The notes: generated from the sequence alone by a model not told the origin. Shown: positions 19,980 to 29,787, counted from the stretch's first letter. The stretch is 64,000 nt of DNA from Achromobacter anxifer (GCF_903652925.1 NZ_CAHLAR010000002.1:434001-498000); one strand, 5' to 3'. Numbers and translations: made by a program.

Positions 19980-20711
19980 ATGAATAGACGCCTCTTCCGT
20001 TGCGCCCGACTGGCGAACTCTTCCCCCAAGCGCGCCGTTGACGTGCCGCGGCAGGCCCGGGACGGCCTGGCATCGCGCCTGCGTCCGGTTCTTTCGTCGC
20101 TGGCGCTGGCTGCCGCGTTGGCGGGTTGCGGCACGTCCGCGCCGGTGCACTACTACACCCTGCAAGGGCCCGCGGCGCAGGCCCCGGCCTCGGGCGTCGC
20201 GCCGGCCAGTTTCCTGATCGAGGTGCAACCGGTCAATGTCTCGACACAGGCCGATCAGCCGCAGCTGATGGTGCGCACCGGAGACGGCAGCGTCTCGGCC
20301 CTGTATTCCGAGCGCTGGAGCTCGCCCCTGGGCGACGAGCTGCGCGGCGCCTTGTCGGACGCGTTGAAGCGGGATCTGGGGGCGCTGGACGTGCAGCTGG
20401 TCAAGCCCGGCCCGGGCGCCGCAGTCTGGCGAGTGCAAACCGACGTCCAGCGTTTCGAGCTGGAATCGGGCCGCCAGGCCCAGCTGGACGCGACCTGGCG
20501 GGTGCGCCCGGTCAACATGAAGGGTTCCGGCCTGCTGTGCCGCAGCGTGGTCACGGAACCGGTGACGGAAGAGGGCGTGCCCGCGCTGATCGCCGCGCAG
20601 CAGCGGGCGGTCGTGAGCCTGGCGGGCGCCATGGCCTCGGCCATCCGCGGCCAGGCGCCGGCCGGATCGGCCTCGGTCCAGATGCTGGGCTGCACGGCCC
20701 TCAAGGACTGA
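19980..20711 (+). CDS. pqiC: PqiC outer-membrane lipoprotein
   Basis: ABC-type transport auxiliary lipoprotein (DUF330/YmbA class), 243 aa. Lipobox LAGC puts the modified cysteine at residue 50, unusually far in; the first 33 or so residues (MNRRLFRCARLANSSPKRAV...) form a long basic n-region, so the true start may lie further downstream, though I see no better ATG. The domain begins VHYYTLQGP. It completes pqiABC and is probably the outer-membrane base of the PqiB tunnel. Confidence 0.88.
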   Translation: MNRRLFRCARLANSSPKRAVDVPRQARDGLASRLRPVLSSLALAAALAGCGTSAPVHYYTLQGPAAQAPASGVAPASFLIEVQPVNVSTQADQPQLMVRTGDGSVSALYSERWSSPLGDELRGALSDALKRDLGALDVQLVKPGPGAAVWRVQTDVQRFELESGRQAQLDATWRVRPVNMKGSGLLCRSVVTEPVTEEGVPALIAAQQRAVVSLAGAMASAIRGQAPAGSASVQMLGCTALKD

Positions 20712-20747
20712 GTGGCCGTTCCGGCAAAATCCCGCCTGATCTCAAGT

Positions 20748-20789
20748 GGTTAACCTAGGGTTAACCATAGTGCAAACGCGGTTGCAACC
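20748..20789 (+). promoter_or_regulatory. Operator-like palindromes upstream of putA
   Basis: Two copies of GGTTAACC (20748-20755, 20759-20766) and one perfect GGTTGCAACC (20780-20789) lie 82-123 bases before the putA start. E. coli PutA binds GTTGCA-type operators through its ribbon-helix-helix domain, which this PutA also has. Autoregulation by PutA in the absence of proline is therefore the likely reading. Confidence 0.65.
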
Positions 20790-20870
20790 TGTCTAGCATA
20801 CGGTCCTACCCATGCTGGGTCCCGTCCGGACCCGGTAACACCCTTGCCATGCGACAGGAAGCAATCTCTT

Positions 20871-23800
20871 ATGGCCAGCACGACCCTAGGCGTTAAAGTC
20901 GACGACGCGCTCCGCGACCGGCTGAAGGCCGCCGCCCAAAAGCTCAACTGCACGCCGCACTGGCTGCACAAGCAGGCGATCCTTGCCTATCTGGACAAGA
21001 TCGAGCGCGGCCATCTGCCCGCCGAGATGTCTCACCTGGGCATGGACGCGGGCGGCGAGGACGAGGCGGGCGAGGGCCATGCGGCGCCCACGCCGCCGTT
21101 CTACGAATTCGGCCAGGACGTGCAGCCGCAGTCGGTGCTGCGCGCGGCCATCACCGCGGCCTACCGGCGCCCCGAGCCCGAGTGCGTGCCGCTGCTGCTG
21201 GGCCAGGCCCGCATGCCCAATCTGGAAAAGATCCACGCCATGGCCGCCGACCTGGTCCGGAAGCTGCGCGGCAAGCGCAGCGGCGGCGGGGTCGAAGGCC
21301 TGATCCAGGAATTTTCGCTGTCCAGCCAGGAAGGCGTGGCGCTCATGTGCCTGGCCGAGGCGCTGTTGCGCATTCCGGACCGCGCCACGCGCGACGCGCT
21401 GATCCGCGACAAGGTCGCCCGCGGCGACTGGAAGTCGCACATGGGCGGCTCGCAATCCCTGTTCGTCAACGCCGCCACCTGGGGCCTGATGATCACGGGC
21501 AAGCTGGTGGCGGTGAGCAGCGAGCAGTCGCTGTCCAAGGCGCTGACCCGGCTGATCGGCAAGGGCGGCGAGCCGCTGGTGCGCAAGGGCGTGAACATGG
21601 CCATGCGCATGATGGGCGAACAGTTCGTGTCGGGCCAGACCATTTCCGAGGCGCTGGCCAACAACCGCAAGATGGAGGCCCGCGGCTTCCGCTATTCCTA
21701 CGACATGCTGGGCGAGGCCGCGACCACGGCCGAGGACGCCGACCGCTATTACGCCTCGTACGAGCAGGCCATCCACGCCATCGGCAAGGCCGCTGCCGGC
21801 CGCGGCATCTATGAGGGCCCGGGCATTTCGATCAAGCTGTCGGCGCTGCATCCGCGCTATTCGCGCGGCCAGCGCGAACGCGTGATGGCCGAGCTGCTGC
21901 CGCGCGTGAAGGCGCTGACCGTGCTGGCGCGCAGCTACGACATCGGCCTGAACATCGACGCGGAAGAAGCCGACCGCCTGGAGATCTCGCTGGACCTGCT
22001 GGAGGCGCTCTGTTTCGAGCCCGAGCTGGACGGCTGGAACGGCATCGGCTTCGTCATCCAGGCCTACCAGAAGCGCGCGCCTTTCGTGATCGACTACGTG
22101 ATCGACCTGGCCCGCCGCAGCCGCCACCGCGTGATGGTGCGCCTGGTCAAGGGCGCCTACTGGGATAGCGAGATCAAGCGCGCCCAGGTTGACGGCCTGG
22201 AAGGCTATCCGGTCTATACGCGCAAGGTTTACACCGATGTGGCCTACCTGGCCTGCGCCCGCAAGCTGCTGGGCGCGCCCGAGGCGGTGTTCCCGCAGTT
22301 CGCCACGCACAACGCCTACACCCTGTCCGCAATCTATCAGCTGGCGGGGCAGAACTACTATCCCGGCCAGTACGAATTCCAATGCCTGCACGGCATGGGC
22401 GAACCGCTGTACGACGAGGTGGTGGGTTCGCTGTCGCAAGGCAAGCTCAACCGTCCCTGCCGCATCTATGCGCCGGTCGGCACGCATGAAACCCTGCTGG
22501 CGTATCTGGTGCGCCGCCTGCTGGAAAACGGCGCCAACACCTCGTTCGTGAACCTGATCGGCGACGAGACCATTCCGGTCGAACAACTGGTGGCCGATCC
22601 CGTCGAGGCCGCCGCGCGCATCGTGCCGCTGGGCGCGCCGCACGAGAAGATCCCGCTGCCGCGCGAACTCTATGGCGATCCGCAAGAGGGCGCGCGCGCC
22701 AACTCCGCAGGCCTGGACCTGAGCAACGAGCATCGCCTGGGCTCGCTGTCCGCGGCCCTGCTGGCCAGCGCCGCCATTCCGTGGCGCGCCGGCCCCATGC
22801 TGGGCGAGGGCGAGGAGGCATGGGATGCCGCCCGCGCCATCGAGGTCCGCAACCCCGCCAATCTGCGCGACGTGGTGGGCCACGTCATCGAGGCGCAGGC
22901 GGACGAGGCCGAGGCCGCCTTGCGCGCCGCCGCCAATGCCGCGCCGATCTGGCAATCCACGCCGGTGGCCGAGCGCGCGCAATGCCTGCGCCGCGCCGCG
23001 CAACTGCTGGAAGAGCAGATGCAGACCCTGCTGGGCCTGATCGTGCGCGAAGCCGGCAAGTCCCTGCCCAACGCCATCGCCGAAGTGCGCGAGGCCGTGG
23101 ATTTCCTGCGCTATTACGCCGACCAGGCGGAAACCGAATTCGGCAACGACACGCACCGCCCGCTGGGCACCGTGCTGTGCATCAGCCCCTGGAACTTCCC
23201 GCTGGCCATCTTCACGGGCCAGATCGCGGCCGCGCTGGCCGCCGGCAATACCGTGCTGGCCAAGCCCGCCGAACAGACGCCGCTGATCGCGGCGCAGGCC
23301 GTGGCCATCCTGCGCGCGGCCGGCGTACCCGCCGGCGCCGTGCAGCTGCTGCCGGGCCGCGGCGAAACCGTGGGTGCGCAACTGGTGGCCAATCCCGGCG
23401 TGCGCGGCGTGATGTTCACCGGCTCCACCGACGTCGCGCGCATCATCGCGCGCACGCTGGCGGACCGCCTGGACGACGACGGCCACACCATTCCGCTGAT
23501 CGCCGAGACCGGCGGCCAGAACGCCATGGTGGTGGATTCCTCGGCCCTGTCCGAGCAGGTCGTGTTCGACGTGCTGACCTCGGCCTTCGATTCGGCGGGC
23601 CAGCGCTGCTCCGCGCTGCGCGTGCTGTGCGTGCAGGAAGACAATGCCGATCACGTGCTGACCATGCTGCGCGGCGCCATGCGCGAGCTGAGCGTGGGGA
23701 ACCCGGACCGCCTGTCGGTGGACGTGGGTCCCGTGATCGACACGGAAGCGCGCAACGGCATCCAGCGGCACATCGAGTCGATGCGCACCGCGGGCCACCG

Positions 23801-24692
23801 CGTGGACCAGGTGGAGCTCAACGGCGAATGCCGCCACGGCACCTTCGTCGCGCCGACCATCATCGAGATCGACCACGTCAGCGAGCTGACGCGCGAAGTC
23901 TTCGGCCCGGTACTGCACGTGGTGCGCTACAAGCGCGACGAACTCGACGCCTTGCTTGACGCCATCAACGGCACGGGCTACGGCCTGACCTTTGGCGTGC
24001 ACACCCGCATCGACGAAACCATCGCGCACGTGACCGGCCAGGTCCACGCGGGCAACGTCTACGTCAACCGCAATATCGTGGGCGCGGTGGTGGGCGTGCA
24101 ACCCTTCGGCGGCGAATGCCTCTCGGGCACCGGCCCCAAGGCCGGCGGCCCGCTGTACATGTACCGCCTGCTGGGCACGCGTCCGGCGGGCCTGCCGCCG
24201 GCGCTGGACGCGGCGGCGCCGCTGCCGCAGCGCATCGCGCTGCCGGGCCCGACGGGCGAGACCAATACCTATATGGTCGAGCCGCGCGGCGCGGTCTATT
24301 GCGTGGCGGCCACCGAGGCCGGCGCGCGGGCGCAGTGGTCCGTCGCCAGGCTGACCGGCAACCATGCCTGGTTCGCCGATACGCCGGCGGCGCAGGCGCT
24401 GCTGGCCTCGCTGGACGCGGGCCAGCAGGACCAGGCCGGCATCCTGGCCGATGACGAGGTCGACCAGGCCGACTACCAGGCCGTGCTGTTCGAGGGCGAC
24501 GGGGACGCGCTGCAGGCGCTGAACCAGCGCATCGCCCAGCGTCCCGGCGCCATCCTGTCGGTACATGGTCTGACTTCCGACGCGATCGCCGCGGGCGCCG
24601 GCTACGTGCCGGAACGCCTGCTGACGGAGCGTTCCATCAGCGTCAACACGGCGGCGGCGGGCGGTAACGCCAGCCTGATGACCATAGGTTGA
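20871..24692 (+). CDS. putA: Trifunctional PutA: proline dehydrogenase / P5C dehydrogenase / repressor
   Basis: Oxidises proline to glutamate, 1273 aa. Residues 1-47 form a ribbon-helix-helix DNA-binding domain (STTLGVKVDDALRDRLKAAA). The FAD-dependent proline dehydrogenase barrel follows (GPGISIKLSALHPRY, RLVKGAYWDSEIKRAQ). The aldehyde dehydrogenase domain has the general base Glu879 (ETGGQN) and nucleophile Cys913 (GQRCSALR). A C-terminal domain of about 200 residues follows, as in long PutA proteins that enclose the substrate tunnel. The ATG at 20871 begins the RHH strand directly. No proline permease (putP) is adjacent; a branched-chain amino-acid transporter follows instead. Confidence 0.97.
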   Translation: MASTTLGVKVDDALRDRLKAAAQKLNCTPHWLHKQAILAYLDKIERGHLPAEMSHLGMDAGGEDEAGEGHAAPTPPFYEFGQDVQPQSVLRAAITAAYRRPEPECVPLLLGQARMPNLEKIHAMAADLVRKLRGKRSGGGVEGLIQEFSLSSQEGVALMCLAEALLRIPDRATRDALIRDKVARGDWKSHMGGSQSLFVNAATWGLMITGKLVAVSSEQSLSKALTRLIGKGGEPLVRKGVNMAMRMMGEQFVSGQTISEALANNRKMEARGFRYSYDMLGEAATTAEDADRYYASYEQAIHAIGKAAAGRGIYEGPGISIKLSALHPRYSRGQRERVMAELLPRVKALTVLARSYDIGLNIDAEEADRLEISLDLLEALCFEPELDGWNGIGFVIQAYQKRAPFVIDYVIDLARRSRHRVMVRLVKGAYWDSEIKRAQVDGLEGYPVYTRKVYTDVAYLACARKLLGAPEAVFPQFATHNAYTLSAIYQLAGQNYYPGQYEFQCLHGMGEPLYDEVVGSLSQGKLNRPCRIYAPVGTHETLLAYLVRRLLENGANTSFVNLIGDETIPVEQLVADPVEAAARIVPLGAPHEKIPLPRELYGDPQEGARANSAGLDLSNEHRLGSLSAALLASAAIPWRAGPMLGEGEEAWDAARAIEVRNPANLRDVVGHVIEAQADEAEAALRAAANAAPIWQSTPVAERAQCLRRAAQLLEEQMQTLLGLIVREAGKSLPNAIAEVREAVDFLRYYADQAETEFGNDTHRPLGTVLCISPWNFPLAIFTGQIAAALAAGNTVLAKPAEQTPLIAAQAVAILRAAGVPAGAVQLLPGRGETVGAQLVANPGVRGVMFTGSTDVARIIARTLADRLDDDGHTIPLIAETGGQNAMVVDSSALSEQVVFDVLTSAFDSAGQRCSALRVLCVQEDNADHVLTMLRGAMRELSVGNPDRLSVDVGPVIDTEARNGIQRHIESMRTAGHRVDQVELNGECRHGTFVAPTIIEIDHVSELTREVFGPVLHVVRYKRDELDALLDAINGTGYGLTFGVHTRIDETIAHVTGQVHAGNVYVNRNIVGAVVGVQPFGGECLSGTGPKAGGPLYMYRLLGTRPAGLPPALDAAAPLPQRIALPGPTGETNTYMVEPRGAVYCVAATEAGARAQWSVARLTGNHAWFADTPAAQALLASLDAGQQDQAGILADDEVDQADYQAVLFEGDGDALQALNQRIAQRPGAILSVHGLTSDAIAAGAGYVPERLLTERSISVNTAAAGGNASLMTIG

Positions 24693-24706
24693 GGGCGCTT
24701 GCGGGC

Positions 24707-24728
24707 AACCCTTGGTTATCCAAGGGTT
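24707..24728 (+). repeat. Inverted repeat after putA
   Basis: AACCCTTGG / CCAAGGGTT with a TTAT loop, a perfect 9-bp stem 14 bases after the putA stop. There is no T-run, so it may be a Rho-assisted 3' end or a binding dyad. The rest of the 241-base gap up to the next gene holds no gene I can support. Confidence 0.5.
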
Positions 24729-24933
24729 ATCTCCAATATCGGCCAGGGTTGCACTGGAAGCAAAATCCGGTCGCACCTCAAATTCGGAAGTCGCAACCCG
24801 GCTTCCGGATTCTGCAGAACATGCATGCATGCGCAGGCTCCCGCTACATCGGGCCTGCAGTAGTGAAAAACCAAAAGCCTGGCTAAAAGCTCAGGTATAA
24901 CAAGGTCTTAAGTCCGACATCCGGAGGATACCC

Positions 24934-26079
24934 ATGAAGTTCCGCACCACTTTGAAGCTTCTCGCCGCCAGCATCGCCGCCGCCGGCATGGCCGCCTCCG
25001 CGCAGGCCGCCGACGTCAAGTTCGGTTTTGCCGCGCCGCTCACCGGCCCGCAATCGCACTACGGCGAGGACATGCAGAACGGCCTCAACCTGGCCCTGGA
25101 AGAAGCCAACAAAAAGGGCATCAAGGTCGACGGCGAAACCGCCAAGTTCGTGCTGGTGTCGCGCGATGACCAGGCCGACCCCCGCGTTGGCGTGCAGGTC
25201 GCGCAGCAGCTGGTCGATCAGAACGTAGTCGGCATCCTGGGCCACTTCAACTCCGGCACCACCATTCCCGCTTCGCGCGTCTACCATGAGGCCGGTCTGC
25301 CGCAGATCGCCATGGCGACCTCGCCCGAATACACCAAGCAGGGCTACGAAACCACCTTCCGCATGATGACCAGCGACACCCAGCAGGGCGCCGCCGTGGG
25401 CAAGTTCATGGTGGAAAACCTGAAGGCCAAGAAGGTCGCGATCATCGATGACCGCACCGCCTACGGCCAGGGCCTGGCCGACGAGGTCGAGAAGGCGGTC
25501 AAGGCGGCTGGCGGCCAGGTCGTGCGCCGCGAGTACACCACCGACAAGGCCAACGACTTCACCGCGATCCTGACCAACATCAAGGGCGCCGCGCCCGACG
25601 CCATCTTCTACGGCGGCCTGGACGCGCAATCCGGTCCCATGAAGCGCCAGCTGGCCACCCTGGGCCTGAAGGCGCCGCTGGTCTCGGGCGAAATGACCCG
25701 CAGCGACACCTTCATCAAGCTGGCCGGCGACGCCGCCGACGGCACCTACGCGTCGCTGGCCGGCGTGCCGCTGGACAAGATGGCCGCGGGCAAGGACTTC
25801 GAGCAACGCTACCAGGCCCGCTTCAAGAAGGCCCCCGGCGTCTATGCTCCCTACGCCTACGACGGCGCCTGGAACATGATCGCCGCCATCGAGCAGGCTG
25901 GCTCGGCCAAGCCCGAGAAGTACCTGCCGGCGCTGGCCAAGCTGAACCGCAAGGGCGCGACCAGCGAGCACATCTCCTATGACGCCAACGGCGATCTGAA
26001 GGAAATCTCGGTCACCATCTACGAAGTCAAGAACGGCAAGTGGGAGATGGTCGAGACGATGGTCAGCCAGGCCAACTAA
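24934..26079 (+). CDS. livK: Branched-chain amino-acid binding protein (LivJ/LivK type)
   Basis: Periplasmic type-I binding protein, 381 aa, delivering leucine/isoleucine/valine or related amino acids to LivHMGF. It has a clear signal peptide (KLLAASIAAAGMAASAQA, cleavage before ADVKFGF), then GFAAPLTGPQSHYGEDMQNG and the two-lobed Peripla_BP fold. The start follows a strong CCGGAGGA ribosome site. First gene of a five-gene liv operon, separated from livH by 156 bases holding a stable hairpin. Confidence 0.93.
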   Translation: MKFRTTLKLLAASIAAAGMAASAQAADVKFGFAAPLTGPQSHYGEDMQNGLNLALEEANKKGIKVDGETAKFVLVSRDDQADPRVGVQVAQQLVDQNVVGILGHFNSGTTIPASRVYHEAGLPQIAMATSPEYTKQGYETTFRMMTSDTQQGAAVGKFMVENLKAKKVAIIDDRTAYGQGLADEVEKAVKAAGGQVVRREYTTDKANDFTAILTNIKGAAPDAIFYGGLDAQSGPMKRQLATLGLKAPLVSGEMTRSDTFIKLAGDAADGTYASLAGVPLDKMAAGKDFEQRYQARFKKAPGVYAPYAYDGAWNMIAAIEQAGSAKPEKYLPALAKLNRKGATSEHISYDANGDLKEISVTIYEVKNGKWEMVETMVSQAN

Positions 26080-26091
26080 GGCCGCTGAACC

Positions 26092-26127
26092 CGGGCGGAA
26101 CGGCGGCCGCGCGCCGCGTTCCACCCG
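26092..26127 (+). other. Intra-operon hairpin between livK and livH
   Basis: Interrupted stem of about 14 bp: CGGG with CCCG, GGAACG (26097-26102) with CGTTCC (26117-26122), CGGC (26104-26107) with GCCG (26113-26116), loop CGCGC. No T-run follows. Such hairpins after a binding-protein gene commonly stabilise the upstream mRNA or reduce read-through, giving excess binding protein. Confidence 0.5.
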
Positions 26128-26235
26128 CATCGCAGCGTACGCGCCGCCAGGCGCGCAGCGCGCGGCGCCGTGGCAGGCCCCAGAGCCGCTACCGCGCGGT
26201 CCGCGCGATTTTTCCAGGCTTATTCCGCGGCCCCT

Positions 26236-27165
26236 ATGGATATCTTCATTCAACAACTGATTAACGGCGTCACGCTAGGCAGCGTGTACGCCCTGGTCGC
26301 CCTCGGCTACACCATGGTGTACGGCATCATCGGGCTGATCAACTTCGCCCATGGCGACGTCGTCATGATCGGCGCCATGGCGGCCACCACCATCGCGATT
26401 TCGCTGGTCGGCGGCGACCCCTCCACGTCCGCCTTCGTGGTGCTGGGCGTGGGCCTGCTGGTGTCCGTGCCGCTGTGCATGGCGGTGGGCTGGACCGCCG
26501 AGCGCGTGGCCTACCGGCCGCTGCGCCGCGCGCCGCGCCTGGCTGCCCTGATCACCGCCATCGGCGTGTCCATCATCCTGCAGAACGTGGCCATGATGGC
26601 CTGGGGCCGCAATTACCTGAACTTCCCGCAGGTGCTGTCGCCGCAGGTGTTCGAGATCGCGGGCGCGCGCATGAGCTCGCTGCAGATCGCCATCGTGGTG
26701 ATCGCGGCGCTGATCATGGGCGGCCTGCTGGCCGTGGTGCACAAGACCCGCCTGGGCACGGCGATGCGCGCGACCGCGCAGAACCGTGAAGTGGCCGGGC
26801 TGATGGGCGTGAACATCAACACTGTCATTTCGGCGGCCTTCCTGATCGGCTCGGCGCTGGCCGCCGTGGCCGGCATGATGGTCGCCACCTATTACGGCGT
26901 GTCGCAGTACACCATGGGCTTCATGCTGGGCCTGAAGGCTTTCACGGCCGCGGTGCTGGGCGGCATCGGCAACCTGGTCGGCGCCATGGCGGGCGGCCTG
27001 CTGCTGGGCATCATCGAATCGCTGGGCGCGGGCTACATCGGCGACCTGACCGGCGGCTTCCTCGGCAGCCATTATCAGGACGTGTTCGCCTTCTTCGTGC
27101 TGGTGCTGGTGCTGATCTTCCGTCCGTCGGGCCTGCTGGGCGAACGCGTGGGAGACCGGGCATGA
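26236..27165 (+). CDS. livH: Branched-chain amino-acid ABC permease LivH
   Basis: Inner-membrane permease of 309 aa with about eight hydrophobic helices. The N-terminus (NGVTLGSVYALVALGYTMVYG, then INFAHGD) is the LivH signature. The ATG at 26236 gives the standard length; the reading frame extends upstream without support. Its stop overlaps the livM start as ATGA, so the two permeases are translationally coupled. Confidence 0.95.
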   Translation: MDIFIQQLINGVTLGSVYALVALGYTMVYGIIGLINFAHGDVVMIGAMAATTIAISLVGGDPSTSAFVVLGVGLLVSVPLCMAVGWTAERVAYRPLRRAPRLAALITAIGVSIILQNVAMMAWGRNYLNFPQVLSPQVFEIAGARMSSLQIAIVVIAALIMGGLLAVVHKTRLGTAMRATAQNREVAGLMGVNINTVISAAFLIGSALAAVAGMMVATYYGVSQYTMGFMLGLKAFTAAVLGGIGNLVGAMAGGLLLGIIESLGAGYIGDLTGGFLGSHYQDVFAFFVLVLVLIFRPSGLLGERVGDRA

Positions 27166-28250
27166 GCGCAAACCTGAAAAGCAGCGGGTTCACCACCCGC
27201 AACCTGATCGGCATCGCGCTGATCGGCGTGGTGCTGGCGGTGCTGCCCTTCGTGATCGGCATGGCCGGGCAGAGCTGGGTGCGCATCCTGAACTTCGCCT
27301 TGCTCTATGTGATGCTGTCGCTGGGCCTGAACATCGTGGTGGGCTTTGCCGGTCTGCTGGACCTGGGCTACATCGCGTTCTACGCCGTGGGCGCCTATAC
27401 CTGGGCGTTGCTGGCCTCGCCGCATTTCGGCCTGCACCTGCCGTTCTGGGCGATCCTGCCGATCGCGCTGGCGGTGGCCTGCCTGTTCGGCGTGCTGCTG
27501 GGCGCGCCCACGCTCAAGCTTCGAGGGGACTACCTGGCCATCGTGACATTGGGCTTCGGCGAGATCATCCGCATCTTCCTGAACAACCTGAACGCGCCGG
27601 TCAATATCACCAACGGGCCGCAGGGCATCAACCGCATCGATACCTTCAAGGTGGGCGAGTTCGCCTTTGGCCGCACGGAAAGCCTGCTGGGCCTGCGCGT
27701 GACCGGCCCGGAGAAGTACTACTACCTGCTGCTGGCGCTGACGCTGATCATCGTGCTGGTGTGCGTGCGCCTGCAGAACTCGCGCATCGGCCGCGCCTGG
27801 GAAGCGATCCGCGAAGACGAGATCGCCGCCAAGGCCATGGGCATCAACACTCGCAACATCAAGCTGCTGGCGTTCGCGATGGGTGCTTCCTTCGGCGGCG
27901 TGGCGGGCGCGCTGTTCGCGTCGATGCAGGGCTTCGTCAGCCCCGAGAGCTTCTCGCTGATGGAGTCCATTTCCATCCTGTGCATGGTGGTGCTGGGCGG
28001 CATGGGCCACATCCCTGGCGTGATCCTGGGCGCCCTGATCCTGGCCGCGCTGCCGGAATTCCTGCGCGCCGTGGTCGAGCCCGTGCAGCAGATGGTGTTC
28101 GGCGCCGTGGTGCTGGATCCCGAAGGCATACGCATGCTGCTGTTCGGCTTGGCCATGGTGTGCGTGATGCTGTTCCGTCCGGCCGGCCTGTGGCCGTCGG
28201 CGGTGCGCAAGCGCGAACTCGCGACCAAGACTCAGGGAGGCGCGGCATGA
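27162..28250 (+). CDS. livM: Branched-chain amino-acid ABC permease LivM
   Basis: Second permease subunit, 362 aa, with about ten hydrophobic segments; LNIVVGFAGLLDLGYIAFYAVGAY and GPQGIN are typical of LivM. It overlaps livH by ATGA at its start and livG by ATGA at its end, showing a tightly packed operon. Confidence 0.95.
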   Translation: MSANLKSSGFTTRNLIGIALIGVVLAVLPFVIGMAGQSWVRILNFALLYVMLSLGLNIVVGFAGLLDLGYIAFYAVGAYTWALLASPHFGLHLPFWAILPIALAVACLFGVLLGAPTLKLRGDYLAIVTLGFGEIIRIFLNNLNAPVNITNGPQGINRIDTFKVGEFAFGRTESLLGLRVTGPEKYYYLLLALTLIIVLVCVRLQNSRIGRAWEAIREDEIAAKAMGINTRNIKLLAFAMGASFGGVAGALFASMQGFVSPESFSLMESISILCMVVLGGMGHIPGVILGALILAALPEFLRAVVEPVQQMVFGAVVLDPEGIRMLLFGLAMVCVMLFRPAGLWPSAVRKRELATKTQGGAA

Positions 28251-29047
28251 GCAAACTGCTGCAAGCCCAGGGACTGGGCAAGCGTTTCGGCGGCCTTCAA
28301 GCGCTGTCGGACGTCAGCTTCGATATCGAGCAGGGCGAGATCTACGGTCTGATCGGTCCCAACGGCGCGGGCAAGACTACGCTGTTCAACGTGCTGACCG
28401 GCCTGTACATCCCGGAAGAGGGCAGCTGCACCTTCAACGGCGAGTCCATGTCCGGCAAGAAGCCGCATGAAGTCGCCTTTGCCGGCCTGGCGCGCACCTT
28501 CCAGAACATCCGCCTGTTCGCCAACCTGAGCGCCATCGAGAACGTCATGATCGGCCGCCACATGCGCACCAAGGCGGGCGTGTTCGGCGCCGTGCTGCGC
28601 ACGCGCGCCACGCGTGCCGAAGAGGCTGCGATCGAAGCGCGTGCCCAGGAGCTGCTGGACTACGTCGGCATCGGCCATCGCGCCAACGACGTCGCGCGCT
28701 CGCTGCCTTACGGCGACCAGCGGCGGCTGGAGATCGCGCGCGCCCTGGCCACCGATCCCAAGCTACTGGCGCTGGACGAGCCGGCGGCCGGCATGAACGC
28801 ATCCGAAACCGTGGTGCTGCGCAAGCTGGTCGAGAAGATCCGCGCGGACGGTGTCACCGTGCTGCTCATCGAGCATGACATGAAGCTCGTCATGGGCCTG
28901 TGCGACCGCGTGCTGGTGCTCGAATACGGCAAGGTGCTGGCCATGGGCAAACCCGCCCAGGTGCAGCGCGATCCCAAGGTCATCGAAGCGTATCTGGGCG
29001 CCGGCGCCGCGCAGGATCCGCAGATTCATCAGGAGCGCCCGGCATGA
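28247..29047 (+). CDS. livG: Branched-chain amino-acid ABC ATPase LivG
   Basis: ATPase subunit of 266 aa. Walker A GPNGAGKTT near residue 38, Walker B LLALDEPAAGM, and the LivG-type region LARTFQNIRLFANLSAIENVM are present. The signature segment reads LPYGDQRRLEIARAL, the LivG variant of LSGGQ. Start ATG overlaps the livM stop and its own stop overlaps livF. Confidence 0.95.
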   Translation: MSKLLQAQGLGKRFGGLQALSDVSFDIEQGEIYGLIGPNGAGKTTLFNVLTGLYIPEEGSCTFNGESMSGKKPHEVAFAGLARTFQNIRLFANLSAIENVMIGRHMRTKAGVFGAVLRTRATRAEEAAIEARAQELLDYVGIGHRANDVARSLPYGDQRRLEIARALATDPKLLALDEPAAGMNASETVVLRKLVEKIRADGVTVLLIEHDMKLVMGLCDRVLVLEYGKVLAMGKPAQVQRDPKVIEAYLGAGAAQDPQIHQERPA

Positions 29048-29775
29048 CGGCAGCATCTCATCCCCTACTTGAATTGCGGGGCCTGCAGGTCTCATACGGT
29101 GGCATCCGCGCCGTGCGCGGCATCGACCTGCGCGTGGACCAGGGCGAGCTGGTCTGCCTGATCGGCGCCAACGGCGCCGGCAAGAGCACCACGTTGCGCG
29201 CCATCTGCGGACTGGTGCCGCTGGCGGGCGGCGAAGTGGTCTACGAGGGCCAGTCCGTCGGCGGCCAGAAGTCGCATGAACTGGTGCGTCGCGGCCTGGT
29301 CATGGTGCCGGAGGGCCGGGGCATCTTCGGCCAGCTCACCATCGAGGAAAACCTGGCGATGGGCGCCTACATCCGGCGCGACGCGGCGCAGATCCGCCAG
29401 GACACCGACCGCGTCTTCACCTTGTTCCCGCGCCTGGCCGAACGCCGCAAGCAGGCGGCCGGCACGCTGTCTGGGGGCGAACAGCAGATGGTAGCGATGG
29501 GCCGCGCGATGATCGCGCGTCCCAAGCTGTTGCTGCTGGACGAGCCTTCGATGGGCCTGGCGCCGCTGATGGTGGAAAAGGTCTTCGAGGTGGTGCGCAC
29601 CATCGCCAGCGAAGGCGTGACCATCCTGCTGATCGAACAGAACGCGCGCCTGGCGCTGGAAAACAGCCATCGCGGCTACGTGATGGAATCGGGCGAGATC
29701 ATCCTGTCTGGTCCCGCCGGGGATATGCTGCATGATCCCAAGGTGCGCGCGGCCTATCTGGGCGAGTCCGAGTAG
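29044..29775 (+). CDS. livF: Branched-chain amino-acid ABC ATPase LivF
   Basis: Second ATPase subunit, 243 aa, with Walker A GANGAGKST, signature LSGGEQQM, Walker B LLLLDEPSMGLAPLMV and the LivF-typical MVPEGRGIFGQLTIEENL. Last gene of the liv operon. It ends about 12 bases before the 272-bp repeat array. Confidence 0.95.
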   Translation: MTAASHPLLELRGLQVSYGGIRAVRGIDLRVDQGELVCLIGANGAGKSTTLRAICGLVPLAGGEVVYEGQSVGGQKSHELVRRGLVMVPEGRGIFGQLTIEENLAMGAYIRRDAAQIRQDTDRVFTLFPRLAERRKQAAGTLSGGEQQMVAMGRAMIARPKLLLLDEPSMGLAPLMVEKVFEVVRTIASEGVTILLIEQNARLALENSHRGYVMESGEIILSGPAGDMLHDPKVRAAYLGESE

Positions 29776-29787
29776 GGCGTGGTCGGA

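Noticed and set aside
20886-24830. 1314-codon open frame on the minus strand
   Set aside because: Antisense shadow of putA; composition dominated by His, Arg, Gly, Gln with no motif.
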